DNA of 64,000 bases, taken from the NCBI RefSeq assembly GCF_900109375.1, contig NZ_FOAB01000012.1:32897-96896 (forward strand), given 5' to 3'. The notes below the pieces were generated by a model. The model saw nothing but the letters and a program-made list of their open reading frames with translations, was not told the DNA's origin and ran no database searches. Source of the stretch: Aquimarina amphilecti (lineage in GTDB: Bacteria > Bacteroidota > Bacteroidia > Flavobacteriales > Flavobacteriaceae). This document shows positions 28,516 through 37,182 of this stretch, piece after piece (position 1 is the first letter of the stretch; each line of letters opens with the position of its first letter). The translations under genes were made by a program, and so were the position numbers.

Positions 28516-28547
28516 CACAAACTTAACAAATACAATAGACCAAATTG

Positions 28548-28580
28548 AAAAGCGCAAAACTAACTAGTTTGCGCTTTTTT
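28548..28580 (+). terminator. Terminator after the DJ-1/PfpI gene
   Basis: 11-bp stem (28548-28558 with 28568-28578) containing GCGC, followed by Ts. Confidence 0.8.
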
Positions 28581-28629
28581 AATATTTTTATGCTAAATTT
28601 TATCTCCCAAAATAAAAATATACAGCATA

Positions 28630-29142
28630 ATGACAAAAGAAGAAAAACAACACTATTTTTGCCACACACATCCTAATCTTTTTGCGCAAAGTAAATGTCA
28701 TAGTTGTTACAAAGGGATGTGTCATACTTGTTTGCACACTAACTCTACGTTATGTGCTTCTTGTTTAAAAAGCAATTTTCTTACAGGAAATTTATACAAA
28801 AATCAAAAAGAACTTATATACATTTTTTCTATTGGTTTAGCAATTGGCTTATTATACCACATCTATCAATGCGTTACAATTGCAGGTATTTACAGTAATT
28901 TTAATTTCTCAAAAGATCTCCTGTATGTTACCTTAGGAACACTATCAGCTATAAGTGCATATTATATGTATAGCGAGGTAACCCTTATTTCGGAAGTAAG
29001 TAAAATTCCATTTATAGGTGGCAAACTTGCCCTTTTATTAATCATCATAAGTCTTGTAATAGGGGTTCCGTTGTTTTATTTACTTTACAAAATATTACTA
29101 TTCATCAAGCAAAAAATAACCAATCATAAACGCCTGCTTTAA
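28630..29142 (+). CDS. Membrane protein with N-terminal zinc-finger (B-box-like) domain
   Basis: 170 residues. The first 55 hold paired metal ligands: FCHTH, KCHSC, MCHTC, LCASC, in the order expected for a B-box-type zinc finger that binds two zinc ions. Three hydrophobic segments follow (about residues 60-80, 92-110 and 133-160). Such proteins are scattered in bacteria with no known role that I can name; a membrane-bound protein-interaction module is an inference. Confidence 0.7.
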   Translation: MTKEEKQHYFCHTHPNLFAQSKCHSCYKGMCHTCLHTNSTLCASCLKSNFLTGNLYKNQKELIYIFSIGLAIGLLYHIYQCVTIAGIYSNFNFSKDLLYVTLGTLSAISAYYMYSEVTLISEVSKIPFIGGKLALLLIIISLVIGVPLFYLLYKILLFIKQKITNHKRLL

Positions 29143-29181
29143 AACATTTTTAGGAAAGGTCTTTTTATTTACTTTTCCTTA

Positions 29182-29219
29182 TAAAAAAAATCAACCCTAC
29201 TTAAAAAAATAGGGTTGAT
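29182..29219 (-). terminator. Terminator of the endonuclease gene
   Basis: 10-bp stem (29190-29199 with 29210-29219). On the minus strand it is followed by eight Ts. Confidence 0.8.
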
Positions 29220-29244
29220 AACATTTGAAATATTTTAATTAAGA

Positions 29245-31173
29245 TTATTTTTTCGTGAATTTCTTACTCACTTTTTGTTGTCCATTATCTACAATAATAA
29301 AATACATACCAGATGATAATCCTTGGAGTTGGATTGACTCTTTAGTAAGTTGACCTTTTTTCATAACCTGACCTACATAATTTACTATTTGATAATTCGC
29401 AGTATTAGTTCCTTCTAATTGTAGGTTTAAACTACCTTTTACTGGATTTGGATAAAAACTAAAATCAAATAGATCCGATTTTTCTACTTTTTCTTCAATA
29501 GTTTCTATCCCCACTCTAGATGAAGAACTAACGCAGAAGTTCTTACTTTCCTGAGATCCAAAAGAACCTCCTGAAACCAATACACTACCGCTAGCATCTG
29601 TTAATTCATAAGAACCATTTCCATAACTACAACAGATACCATCGCCATAGGAATCTTTTACTACTAATGTGTAACATCCTACATCCAAGGTTCTCGATAG
29701 ATTAATCGTAGAACCATCCGCCTGAGAACCATAGGTTCCTCCAGAAAATACAACTTGGTTACTACCATTTAGGATTTCCCAACTAGTTTCTTCAGGGTAC
29801 TGATCAAAGGTAAATCTTAAATTAACATCACCAGTTGTAGATCCTCCTCCTGTACTACCAGAGGTAGAAAAACTAACAGCATCAATAGCCATATCTCCCT
29901 GCCAAGTAGTCCCTGTTACTCCATTAAAACGTAGTTGTACTTTTTTACCTAAATAAGCTGCTAAGTTTACAGAAGCTGTTTCCCAAGAATTCCCTTGATT
30001 TCCTGATTTACTCCAAATAGAGGTCCAACTTGTTCCGTCCAAACTAGCTTCCAACGCGAGACTTCCCATAGCAGAAGTACCATACATATGATACTTAAAA
30101 GAAATTGTAGCTTGACTTGCACTGGTAATATCATAACAAGGAGAATATAGTATCGCTCTTTTATTTGAATAATTAGGACTTGAAGATTCCATATATATAT
30201 AATAAGAACCAGCATTAGCTGAACTTGGACCTGTATTAGAAGATGGTGTACTTCCGGAACGAGTAGTCCAATTAAAATCATCTCCTGAGGTAGCTTGCTT
30301 CCACGCTCCAAATGTATTTTCAAACCCCTCGTTATAAGGAAATGTTGTTACCGTAGAACTACACAACGTATTTCCGCCACCTCCAGTGCTTCCAAAACGA
30401 TCTTCTGCTTGCGGTCCTCCCCATATTTGCGTAGCAAAAGCAGGATTGTCTATAAATGGATTTCTATTTCCTTGTAAGTTTTCAATAATTGGATTTCTTT
30501 GTAATTCTAAGGTAGAAACAGGATCTTCCGCATTCCATTCCAAAAATAATTGGATCATATTTGTATCGCCAGAAACAGCTGTACCAATACCAACATTAGA
30601 AGGTAAACATCTATTACCATACCTGATATACATAAACATCATCATTCGGGCTACATCACCTTTAAACTCATCTCCTGGATACCAATGCCCTTGTGAAGTA
30701 GGTCCTGAAGTCCCTGAACCATCTGCAAATTTACGGCTACCTCTACTAGAATTTCTTTGAACATCAGAAGGTCTAAGGTGATGTGCATCAGCACCTGGTC
30801 CTGACGTTCCAAGGTTAGGGTTCCCTAATGATTTTGGATACACATGTTCTCTATTCCAATCAGTAGAACCTCCTCCATTATTATCTACACCTCTAGTTCT
30901 ATCCGTTGTAGTATTTCCATCGGTATCATTATACCCATAAATTAAAATAACTCTTGAAGAGTTTGTTGGATCAAGATCAGTTTGCTTTAAAGCATCCCAA
31001 ACCCCTGGAGTATAAGATAAAGTATTTGTTTGTGTATTGGTTACTTTAGTCGCTAATTCATTCTTTAATGATTGACCAGATAAAGAAAGGTTGACATCAT
31101 TGTAGTAAGAAGGAATTTGGCCAAAACTAGCCAGAGAGTACCCCATTACTAGTAATAGTACTATTTTTTTCAT
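29245..31173 (-). CDS. Secreted endonuclease I with MAM-like domain and T9SS type A sorting domain
   Basis: 642 residues. A signal peptide (cleaved near ASFGQ, residue 19) precedes an endonuclease I domain (about 20-265) with the catalytic stretch DWNREHVYPKSLG and ADAHHLRPSD. A jellyroll similar to MAM domains follows (about 283-445: NEGFENTFGAWKQ to MAIDAVSFS). Next come a beta domain ending DSYGDGICCSYGNGSYEL and a sorting domain (FDFSFYPNPVKGSLNL to KVSKKFTKK). It is predicted to degrade extracellular DNA or RNA as nutrient or phosphate source, exported by the type IX system. Confidence 0.93.
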   Translation of the reverse strand: MKKIVLLLVMGYSLASFGQIPSYYNDVNLSLSGQSLKNELATKVTNTQTNTLSYTPGVWDALKQTDLDPTNSSRVILIYGYNDTDGNTTTDRTRGVDNNGGGSTDWNREHVYPKSLGNPNLGTSGPGADAHHLRPSDVQRNSSRGSRKFADGSGTSGPTSQGHWYPGDEFKGDVARMMMFMYIRYGNRCLPSNVGIGTAVSGDTNMIQLFLEWNAEDPVSTLELQRNPIIENLQGNRNPFIDNPAFATQIWGGPQAEDRFGSTGGGGNTLCSSTVTTFPYNEGFENTFGAWKQATSGDDFNWTTRSGSTPSSNTGPSSANAGSYYIYMESSSPNYSNKRAILYSPCYDITSASQATISFKYHMYGTSAMGSLALEASLDGTSWTSIWSKSGNQGNSWETASVNLAAYLGKKVQLRFNGVTGTTWQGDMAIDAVSFSTSGSTGGGSTTGDVNLRFTFDQYPEETSWEILNGSNQVVFSGGTYGSQADGSTINLSRTLDVGCYTLVVKDSYGDGICCSYGNGSYELTDASGSVLVSGGSFGSQESKNFCVSSSSRVGIETIEEKVEKSDLFDFSFYPNPVKGSLNLQLEGTNTANYQIVNYVGQVMKKGQLTKESIQLQGLSSGMYFIIVDNGQQKVSKKFTKK

Positions 31174-31533
31174 TGAGTGTTGTGCGTTAAGTTAGTAAGT
31201 TTTATCAGTTTCGAAACTAAAACTATTTTATCTAATTAACTAGAGAGCTATGTTACCAAATCATTACCCAACCTGTTGAAAATGTAGCGATTAGACAAAA
31301 ATGCCGAAATAATAAGCTGAAAATCAAATATTTACCCACAACCGTACCTGTTAATAAGTTATCACTTACAAAGTTACATCAGAATAATACTTCAAAATCA
31401 AAAAATGTAATAAGGTAGTTATAAAGATTATTTAAAAAACTACTATAAAACCGCACTTATTTAATGTTTTTAACTCAAGCTAATTAGGGAATTTTCACTT
31501 ATTTTTAGGTAATTAACTTAAATATCTTACACA
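31174..31533. other. Intergenic region between the endonuclease and the peptide cluster
   Basis: 360 bp, AT-rich, with no convincing coding frame. It must hold divergent promoters for the endonuclease and the first peptide gene. TATTTTTA (31500-31507) is a seven-of-eight -7 box for the latter. The last 25 bp before the ATG recur almost unchanged before the second peptide gene. Confidence 0.5.
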
Positions 31534-31725
31534 ATGAAGAAAATCTTAGAATTAAAAGGAATTCAAAAACTAAGCAAAGGACAACAAAGATCTATTAAAG
31601 GTGCTTGGGGTAATATCTCTTGTTGTAGTTCGGGAAGAGGTTGTCAAATCAGTTTTCCTGGAGGAAGTTTCTGCGAACCGGGATACTGCGATCCATATAG
31701 TTTCGGAAGATGTATTCTATACTAA
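31534..31725 (+). CDS. Cys-rich precursor peptide A
   Basis: 63 residues. The leader (MKKILELKGIQKLSKGQQ then RSIKGA, 24 residues) is almost identical to that of peptide B. The core of 39 residues has six cysteines (SCC, GC, FC, YC, RC) and ends CILY. The Gly-Ala cut site and the leader motif L-[ST]-K-x-x-Q are typical of peptides exported by C39-type ABC transporters. It is the first of three tandem genes. Whether the core is only disulfide-bonded or also enzymatically modified is unknown; no modifying enzyme is adjacent. Confidence 0.65.
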   Translation: MKKILELKGIQKLSKGQQRSIKGAWGNISCCSSGRGCQISFPGGSFCEPGYCDPYSFGRCILY

Positions 31726-31819
31726 TATAAGGTTTATAGCTTTCTTAGATATTCAAAACTAGTATGTCTATAAAAAAGAAATTACATCTTAATATTAATT
31801 AACTCAAATACATTACACA

Positions 31820-32023
31820 ATGAAAAAAATCTTAGAATTAAAAGGAGTCCAAGAACTTAGTAAAGGACAACAAAGATCTATCAAAGGAGCGAATACTTAT
31901 ATTTCTTGTTGTAATCCTAATCCAATTAATGGTAGCGGTAACAGATGCCGTATTAGTTATCCTGGAGGAAGTTTCTGTGAACCAGGCAGGTGTACTGGAT
32001 GGAACGGGTGTATACTATATTAA
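31820..32023 (+). CDS. Cys-rich precursor peptide B
   Basis: 67 residues. It is a clear paralogue of peptide A: same leader apart from two substitutions, an identical segment YPGGSFCEPG (F for Y in A), and the end CILY. Six cysteines occupy equivalent positions, with a five- to six-residue insertion rich in Asn and Gly between the second and third. The 26 bp before the ATG are close to those of gene A, so gene and leader region were duplicated together. A terminator follows. Confidence 0.65.
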   Translation: MKKILELKGVQELSKGQQRSIKGANTYISCCNPNPINGSGNRCRISYPGGSFCEPGRCTGWNGCILY

Positions 32024-32050
32024 ACATCAATATCATCTAAATATAGAATA

Positions 32051-32083
32051 AAAAAGAGGCTACCCAAAATAGTCTCTTTTTTT
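32051..32083 (+). terminator. Terminator after peptide B
   Basis: 12-bp stem with one G-U pair (32051-32062 with 32070-32081), 7-nt loop and T tract. It separates genes A-B from gene C. Confidence 0.8.
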
Positions 32084-32223
32084 CATGTATTACCTCTACT
32101 GTTTTAAGGTCTCCGAACTACACCAATAAGTTCTTTAAATTTATAAATATCAAGAAATTGAGTTTGCATGTCGGTTCATCAACTTGCTATATTGTAACTA
32201 TAAATAACATAAATATTTACACA

Positions 32224-32409
32224 ATGAAAAAAATCTTAAACCTTGAAGGAATTCAGAAACTAACAAAAAAAGATCAAGAACAAATAAAAGGTTCTTGGAG
32301 TAACTACGTTTATTGTGGGCCTCCTAGAAAATGTTGTCAAATGTTCAATGGTTTTGAGTTTTGCGACTTTGGTTATTGTCAGCCTAACGGAAGTTGTATT
32401 TGGGCATAA
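32224..32409 (+). CDS. Cys-rich precursor peptide C
   Basis: 61 residues when started at the ATG at 32224; a longer frame begins at 32158, but its first 22 residues have no counterpart in A and B. The leader (MKKILNLEGIQKLTKKDQEQ then IKGS) is diverged but clearly related. The core has six cysteines with a shifted pair (VYC, KCC, FC, YC, SC) and ends CIWA. The 14 bp before the ATG (including TTTACACA) match the other two genes. It has its own terminator and possibly its own promoter (TTG at 32164, imperfect TATATTG at 32188). Confidence 0.62.
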   Translation: MKKILNLEGIQKLTKKDQEQIKGSWSNYVYCGPPRKCCQMFNGFEFCDFGYCQPNGSCIWA

Positions 32410-32437
32410 CCAAAAAAACCAATGTTTTTAATACTTT

Positions 32438-32470
32438 AACGATTACCCGAACAGTTTTCGGGTAATCGTT
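32438..32470. terminator. Terminator between peptide C and ackA
   Basis: 13-bp perfect stem (32438-32450 with 32458-32470), 7-nt loop, T-rich on the plus side. It lies between converging genes and may serve both. Confidence 0.8.
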
Positions 32471-32477
32471 TTTATTT

Positions 32478-33662
32478 TTATGAAATTAAATTAAAGGACT
32501 GTCTAGCTATCTCCAATTCTTCATTCGTTGGAATTACCAATATTTTAACCTTAGAAGAATCTTGACTTATGTCTCTTATCTCTTTTGATCTTATACTGTT
32601 TTTCTCTTGATTCAATTCAATTCCTAAAAACTCTAACTCCGAACAAACTAAGTTTCTGACTACATCAGAATTCTCTCCAATTCCTGCCGTAAAAACAATC
32701 GCATCAAGACCATTCATAGCCGCTACATAAGCTCCAATAAACTTTTTAATACGATATGCATTCATCTTTAAAGCTTCTTGACAACTAACATTCCCTTTTT
32801 CTGCTTCGGATTCTATATCTCGTAAATCACTAAACCCGGTCAACCCAAGCATTCCACTTTCTTTCTGCAGTAATGAATTAACTTCATCTAACGAATGTCC
32901 TAAAGAATTTACCATATAAAAAATAACCGCTGGATCTATATCTCCTGATCGAGTACCCATTATTAGTCCGTTCATGGGTGCAAATCCTAATGTATGATCA
33001 ATGCTTTTTCCATCCTTTACGGCAGTCATACTACATCCGTTTCCTAAATGAATAGTGATAACCTTAGAGCTCTGTTTACCTAAGAAATCAATTGCTTTTT
33101 TAGAAACATATTTGTGACTAGTACCGTGAAATCCATAAACCCTTATATTATGGTCATCTAAAAAAGAGTTAGGGATCGCATATTTATATGCTTCTACCGG
33201 CATTGTTTGATGAAATGCAGTATCGAAAACTGCTATTTGCTTAGCTTGTTTAAAAATATCTTCTGAAACTAAGATTCCTTGCAAGTTAGCAGGGTTATGA
33301 AGAGGTGCCAATGCAGTGAGTTTTTCTATTTTTTGCTTTACTTCATTATCAATTAACACCGTTTCTGCATATGTGCTTCCTCCATGAACTACCCTATGCC
33401 CGACGATTTGTATTTCTGAAGCCGTAGTAATTACTCCAAGGTTTGGGTCTAACAAATAATCTGCAATTAACTGAAGTCCTATTTTATGGTTAGTAATAGA
33501 AACTTCTTTTTCGATATTATTGTTAGCTGTTTTATAATTTATTTTAGCATTTTCTAATCCAATACGTTCTACCAAGCCTGAGCATAAGACCTCAGCTGAT
33601 GGCATATTGAATAATTGAAATTTAATTGATGAACTCCCTGAGTTTAATACTAATATCCGCAT
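32478..33662 (-). CDS. ackA: Acetate kinase
   Basis: 394 residues. Motifs of the ASKHA fold: VLNSGSSSIKFQL at the start, FDTAFHQTMP, GFHGTSHKYVS, ITIHLGNGCSM, MGTRSGDIDP and FTAGIGENSD. It interconverts acetyl phosphate plus ADP with acetate plus ATP. It starts 15 bp after pta and is the second gene of a pta-ackA operon. Confidence 0.98.
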   Translation of the reverse strand: MRILVLNSGSSSIKFQLFNMPSAEVLCSGLVERIGLENAKINYKTANNNIEKEVSITNHKIGLQLIADYLLDPNLGVITTASEIQIVGHRVVHGGSTYAETVLIDNEVKQKIEKLTALAPLHNPANLQGILVSEDIFKQAKQIAVFDTAFHQTMPVEAYKYAIPNSFLDDHNIRVYGFHGTSHKYVSKKAIDFLGKQSSKVITIHLGNGCSMTAVKDGKSIDHTLGFAPMNGLIMGTRSGDIDPAVIFYMVNSLGHSLDEVNSLLQKESGMLGLTGFSDLRDIESEAEKGNVSCQEALKMNAYRIKKFIGAYVAAMNGLDAIVFTAGIGENSDVVRNLVCSELEFLGIELNQEKNSIRSKEIRDISQDSSKVKILVIPTNEELEIARQSFNLIS

Positions 33663-33677
33663 GTTATTATCTTACTT

Positions 33678-35771
33678 TTATAGTCCTTGTGCTTGAATTG
33701 CTGTAATAATCACTGTATTATAAACATCATCTACTGTACACCCTCTACTAAGATCATTAACTGGTTTATTTAAACCTTGAAGCATAGGACCTATTGCCAA
33801 AGCTCCGGTTTCTCGTTGTACTGCTTTATACGTATTATTTCCTGTATTAAGATCAGGAAATATCAAAACACTTGCTTGTCCTGCAACTTCAGAATTTGGA
33901 AGCTTACTTTGACCTACTCTCATATCTACTGCCGCATCATATTGAATAGGGCCTTCGATCTTAAGTTCTGGATGTTTCTCCTTTACAATTTTTGTAGCCT
34001 CCCTTACCGTTTCTACATCTTCTCCTTTTCCTGATGTTCCCGAGGAATAAGATAACATTGCTACTTTAGGCTCTATACCAAATGCAGCAGCGGATTTTGC
34101 AGAAGAAATTGCTATTTCTGCCAACTGTTCTGCGTTTGGATTTGGATTAATAGCACAATCACCAAATACTGAAACTCTATCGTCTAAACACATAAAAAAG
34201 ACTGAGGACACAACCTTCACTCCTGGTTTAGTTTTGATAAATTGTAATGCTGGTCGTATAGTATGCTGGGTAGTATGTACAGCTCCAGAAACCATTCCAT
34301 CTGCGTGACCTTTATAAATCATCATAGTCCCAAAATATGACACATCTGCCATCATATCTTTTGCCATATCTAAATTCACATTTTTATGCTTTCGTAACTC
34401 ATAGAATGTTTGTACATAATCCTCAAAATGGGGTGAATTTATTGGTGAAATAATTTTAACCTTACTAAAATTAATAGGTATATCTAATTTTACCGCTTTA
34501 CTCTTAATTTTCTTTTCATCACCAATTAAAGTAATATCAACAACGTTTGACGCTTGTAATCTAAAAGTTGCTCTCAAAATTCTTTCGTCAGAACCTTCAG
34601 GCAAAACAATATGCTTCTTATTTTTTAATGCTCGTTTCAACAAGTTATACTGAAACATACTTGGAGTCAAACTATCTGACTTAAATGTAATCAATGGATC
34701 GACCAAACGATCTTCGTCCACGTATTGTTCAAACGTACTAATAGAAGTATTTATCTTTTGTAAATTATCTGCATGTATTTTCGATCTAATAGCACCTATT
34801 CTATTAGTTATAGAAAAAGTTCCTTGCGATACCGATATAATAGGCACTGATAAAGAAACACCTTCTATTAATTTAAGAATTGATTCTTCAGGAATTATAC
34901 CTCCAGTTAGAATGATCCCAGAAATTTTGGGGTAATTATCTGAAATATTAGCTTGTAAAACCCCTAAAATAATATCTGCCCGATCTCCGGGAGTAATTAC
35001 TAAACTATTATCCTTGAGATGTGTAAGATAATTTCGTAATTGCATAGCACCTACTCCAAAACTACCTGCTTGATTATTTAAAAATTCCTTTCCAAAAAGG
35101 ACATTCCCATCTAATTCATTTACAATTTCTCTTATTGTTGGGTTAATTAAGGAACCAATTTTAGGAATGATAATTTTCTCTACTGCTGAGCCAAAATCAT
35201 CATCTAATTTTGCTCTCAATTCTTTTTCATAACCATTAACTACTTTATTAGCAACAATTGCTAATACTTCTGCATCCTTACTGGTAAAAGTATCATATGC
35301 CAGCTTAAGATTTCCTGTTATTTCTTCCTTAGTTTTATCAACTCCACTAGCCACAATAATCGAAGGAATTCCTAGGTTCTTTGCTATAATTACATTTATA
35401 TCAAATTCAATAATAGAACCTTCATCTGAAAAATCAGTTCCTTCTACAAGAATGAAATCAAATTTTTCTTCGAGATTTTTATATTTTTGGATAATACCAT
35501 CTATAATTGCTCCTGATCTTCCTTGGTTATATTTTTGAAGAACTTCACTTCTCGTAAAGGCATATGTATTTTTATAATTAATGTCTAATTCGAAATGTGA
35601 TATTACGGTATTAATATGATTATCTATCTCTCCTTCCTTTGGATCATCTATAATTGGCCTAAAATATCCTACTCTTGCTACTTTACCCAGTAACATTCTC
35701 ATTAACCCTAAAACAACAATTGATTTACCACTATTCGGTTCGATAGTAGCGATATAAACAGCTTTACTCAT
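33678..35771 (-). CDS. pta: Phosphate acetyltransferase, long form
   Basis: 697 residues. The N-terminal P-loop-like domain starts VYIATIEPNSGKSIVVLGL. A DRTGG regulatory domain follows (about residues 215-330), then the catalytic phosphotransacetylase domain from about residue 370 (HIVLPEGSDERILRA, SYSSGTSGKGEDV). It makes acetyl phosphate from acetyl-CoA. The frame is open to 35825, but the ATG at 35771 is chosen because homologues start MSKAVYIATIE and because a consensus -7 box (35791-35798) falls inside the extra 54 bp. Confidence 0.96.
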   Translation of the reverse strand: MSKAVYIATIEPNSGKSIVVLGLMRMLLGKVARVGYFRPIIDDPKEGEIDNHINTVISHFELDINYKNTYAFTRSEVLQKYNQGRSGAIIDGIIQKYKNLEEKFDFILVEGTDFSDEGSIIEFDINVIIAKNLGIPSIIVASGVDKTKEEITGNLKLAYDTFTSKDAEVLAIVANKVVNGYEKELRAKLDDDFGSAVEKIIIPKIGSLINPTIREIVNELDGNVLFGKEFLNNQAGSFGVGAMQLRNYLTHLKDNSLVITPGDRADIILGVLQANISDNYPKISGIILTGGIIPEESILKLIEGVSLSVPIISVSQGTFSITNRIGAIRSKIHADNLQKINTSISTFEQYVDEDRLVDPLITFKSDSLTPSMFQYNLLKRALKNKKHIVLPEGSDERILRATFRLQASNVVDITLIGDEKKIKSKAVKLDIPINFSKVKIISPINSPHFEDYVQTFYELRKHKNVNLDMAKDMMADVSYFGTMMIYKGHADGMVSGAVHTTQHTIRPALQFIKTKPGVKVVSSVFFMCLDDRVSVFGDCAINPNPNAEQLAEIAISSAKSAAAFGIEPKVAMLSYSSGTSGKGEDVETVREATKIVKEKHPELKIEGPIQYDAAVDMRVGQSKLPNSEVAGQASVLIFPDLNTGNNTYKAVQRETGALAIGPMLQGLNKPVNDLSRGCTVDDVYNTVIITAIQAQGL

Positions 35772-35790
35772 GTATATAAATTTGGTAGTA

Positions 35791-35798
35791 CAAAGATA
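35791..35798 (-). promoter_or_regulatory. -7 box of the pta-ackA operon
   Basis: On the minus strand TATCTTTG matches TAnnTTTG exactly, 19 bp upstream of the chosen ATG. A TTG at 35823-35825 is 24 bp further, slightly long. It gives a short leader of about 13 nt. Confidence 0.55.
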
Positions 35799-35881
35799 TG
35801 GTAATAATATAATGTAATATAGCAAGAAATAGCCTATCGATTACGCTTCAAAAACATTAACTTTTTTTCTTTATAATCAAC

Positions 35882-35912
35882 AAAAAAAGGATTAGAAAAA
35901 TTCTAATCCTTT
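35882..35912 (-). terminator. Terminator of the DUF2911 protein gene
   Basis: 12-bp perfect stem (35886-35897 with 35901-35912), 3-nt loop, then seven Ts on the minus strand. Confidence 0.85.
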
Positions 35913-35938
35913 GATTGATTGTATATATTTTTGAGGTA

Positions 35939-37039
35939 TTAATTTATATCCTCTCCTTTTTTTAATTTTTCCAATTCACCAGACAATCGATCTTTGAACC
36001 TTTCAGGAGCTTTACTCATACAAACATTCATTGATTTAATTGCATTTTTATAATCGCCAGTTGCAGAGTATGCTTTTGCTAATCCATAATTAGATGGCCA
36101 AGCTCCATTATTATTTTTTACGTTACTTTTTAAAACCTCTAAAGCCTTATCTTTTTGTCCTTGACCTATTAGACCATTACCCAATTGAAATACCTGAGAA
36201 GCATTTCCTTTTGTAGCTGCTTTATCTACTATTGCCATTGCCTCCTCCGTCTTACCTTGTTTTGCTAAAATCCTAGATTTAAGAGAAAGGTTACCAAAAG
36301 TTTCTTTACTAAAAAAGTTACCACTTATAGAAGCGTTCACCCATTTTAATGCCTGATCTAAATCACCAGAATTAAATGCAAAATTTGCTGCATTATCCCA
36401 ATTCGATTGTGTGAATCCTGCATTACTTCTCAAATCATCTTTAATCCCATCCATTACAATATTAGTTACATCTACTTCTATCTTAAATGGAATTTCTTTC
36501 TTTTCCCAACGCAACGCTGCAATTGTACTAGTAGCATCAAAAGAAGGGAATAAAAATAATAATGTTTCCGTATGTGCTACTTCTTTCGTTTGCACATCTA
36601 CCCGTAAAGCATCTTCTTTCTCATCATAAAAATAACTCCCCCAAGATGTGGCATTCTTAGAAAATATTACGGTAGCTCCTCCGCCTTCCTTTAAAGCTAT
36701 ATGTAATCCATACAGTCCGGCTTTGATTGCTTTCCCTTCTACTTTTACATCATGCGAAAATGTTACAGTTGTATTCTGATTAGCTCCTGCTCTCCAAGGT
36801 GCTGCAGTAGATGTTCCAAATCCTAAGTTATTATACCCAAAAGGAACGAGTTTGCCCCACACCTCACGGTCTTTTACACTTGGCCTACCATAATCGATAG
36901 TAATATCTGTTATACCAACTGTCTGCGAAACTTGGGCTCTTTGACTAGCTTCGGGAGTTTTAAGTTGAGCATTTATCTGAATTGATACTAACATTATGGC
37001 ACTTATAAAAACTGCCTTTATGAGTTTAGTTTGTTTCAT
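35939..37039 (-). CDS. Exported DUF2911 protein with C-terminal TPR region
   Basis: 366 residues with signal peptide (cleaved near QINAQ, residue 25). DUF2911 covers about residues 30-195 (ITIDYGRPSVKDREVWGKLVP, PWRAGANQNTTVTFS, KAGLYGLHIAL). The rest is tetratricopeptide-like (GDLDQALKWVNASI, GKTEEAMAIVDKA, GQKDKALEVLKS, GDYKNAIKSMNVCM). The domain pair is common in Bacteroidota, but no function is established to my knowledge. Periplasmic. It is monocistronic, with its own terminator. Confidence 0.85.
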   Translation of the reverse strand: MKQTKLIKAVFISAIMLVSIQINAQLKTPEASQRAQVSQTVGITDITIDYGRPSVKDREVWGKLVPFGYNNLGFGTSTAAPWRAGANQNTTVTFSHDVKVEGKAIKAGLYGLHIALKEGGGATVIFSKNATSWGSYFYDEKEDALRVDVQTKEVAHTETLLFLFPSFDATSTIAALRWEKKEIPFKIEVDVTNIVMDGIKDDLRSNAGFTQSNWDNAANFAFNSGDLDQALKWVNASISGNFFSKETFGNLSLKSRILAKQGKTEEAMAIVDKAATKGNASQVFQLGNGLIGQGQKDKALEVLKSNVKNNNGAWPSNYGLAKAYSATGDYKNAIKSMNVCMSKAPERFKDRLSGELEKLKKGEDIN

Positions 37040-37182
37040 GACTCGAATTGTTTGAATTATTTTATTGAATTCTGTATGAAAGAAAAGTCATACACTTCAA
37101 ACAATAATAAGATGATATTCTTAATCAAGATGTTACCGTAGTGTTAAACTAACGATACAAGTCCTAATAATTGTTAAATCAA

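Noticed and set aside
29967..30760. Open frames of 60-124 codons inside the endonuclease gene on both strands
   Set aside because: They overlap a well-supported 642-residue gene and have no start signals or recognisable products.
32158..32223. Upstream extension of peptide C
   Set aside because: The ATG at 32224 aligns with the leaders of peptides A and B and with their conserved upstream bases; the extra 22 residues do not.
35772..35825. 18-residue N-terminal extension of Pta
   Set aside because: It is hydrophobic and unlike homologues, and the consensus -7 box of the operon lies within it.
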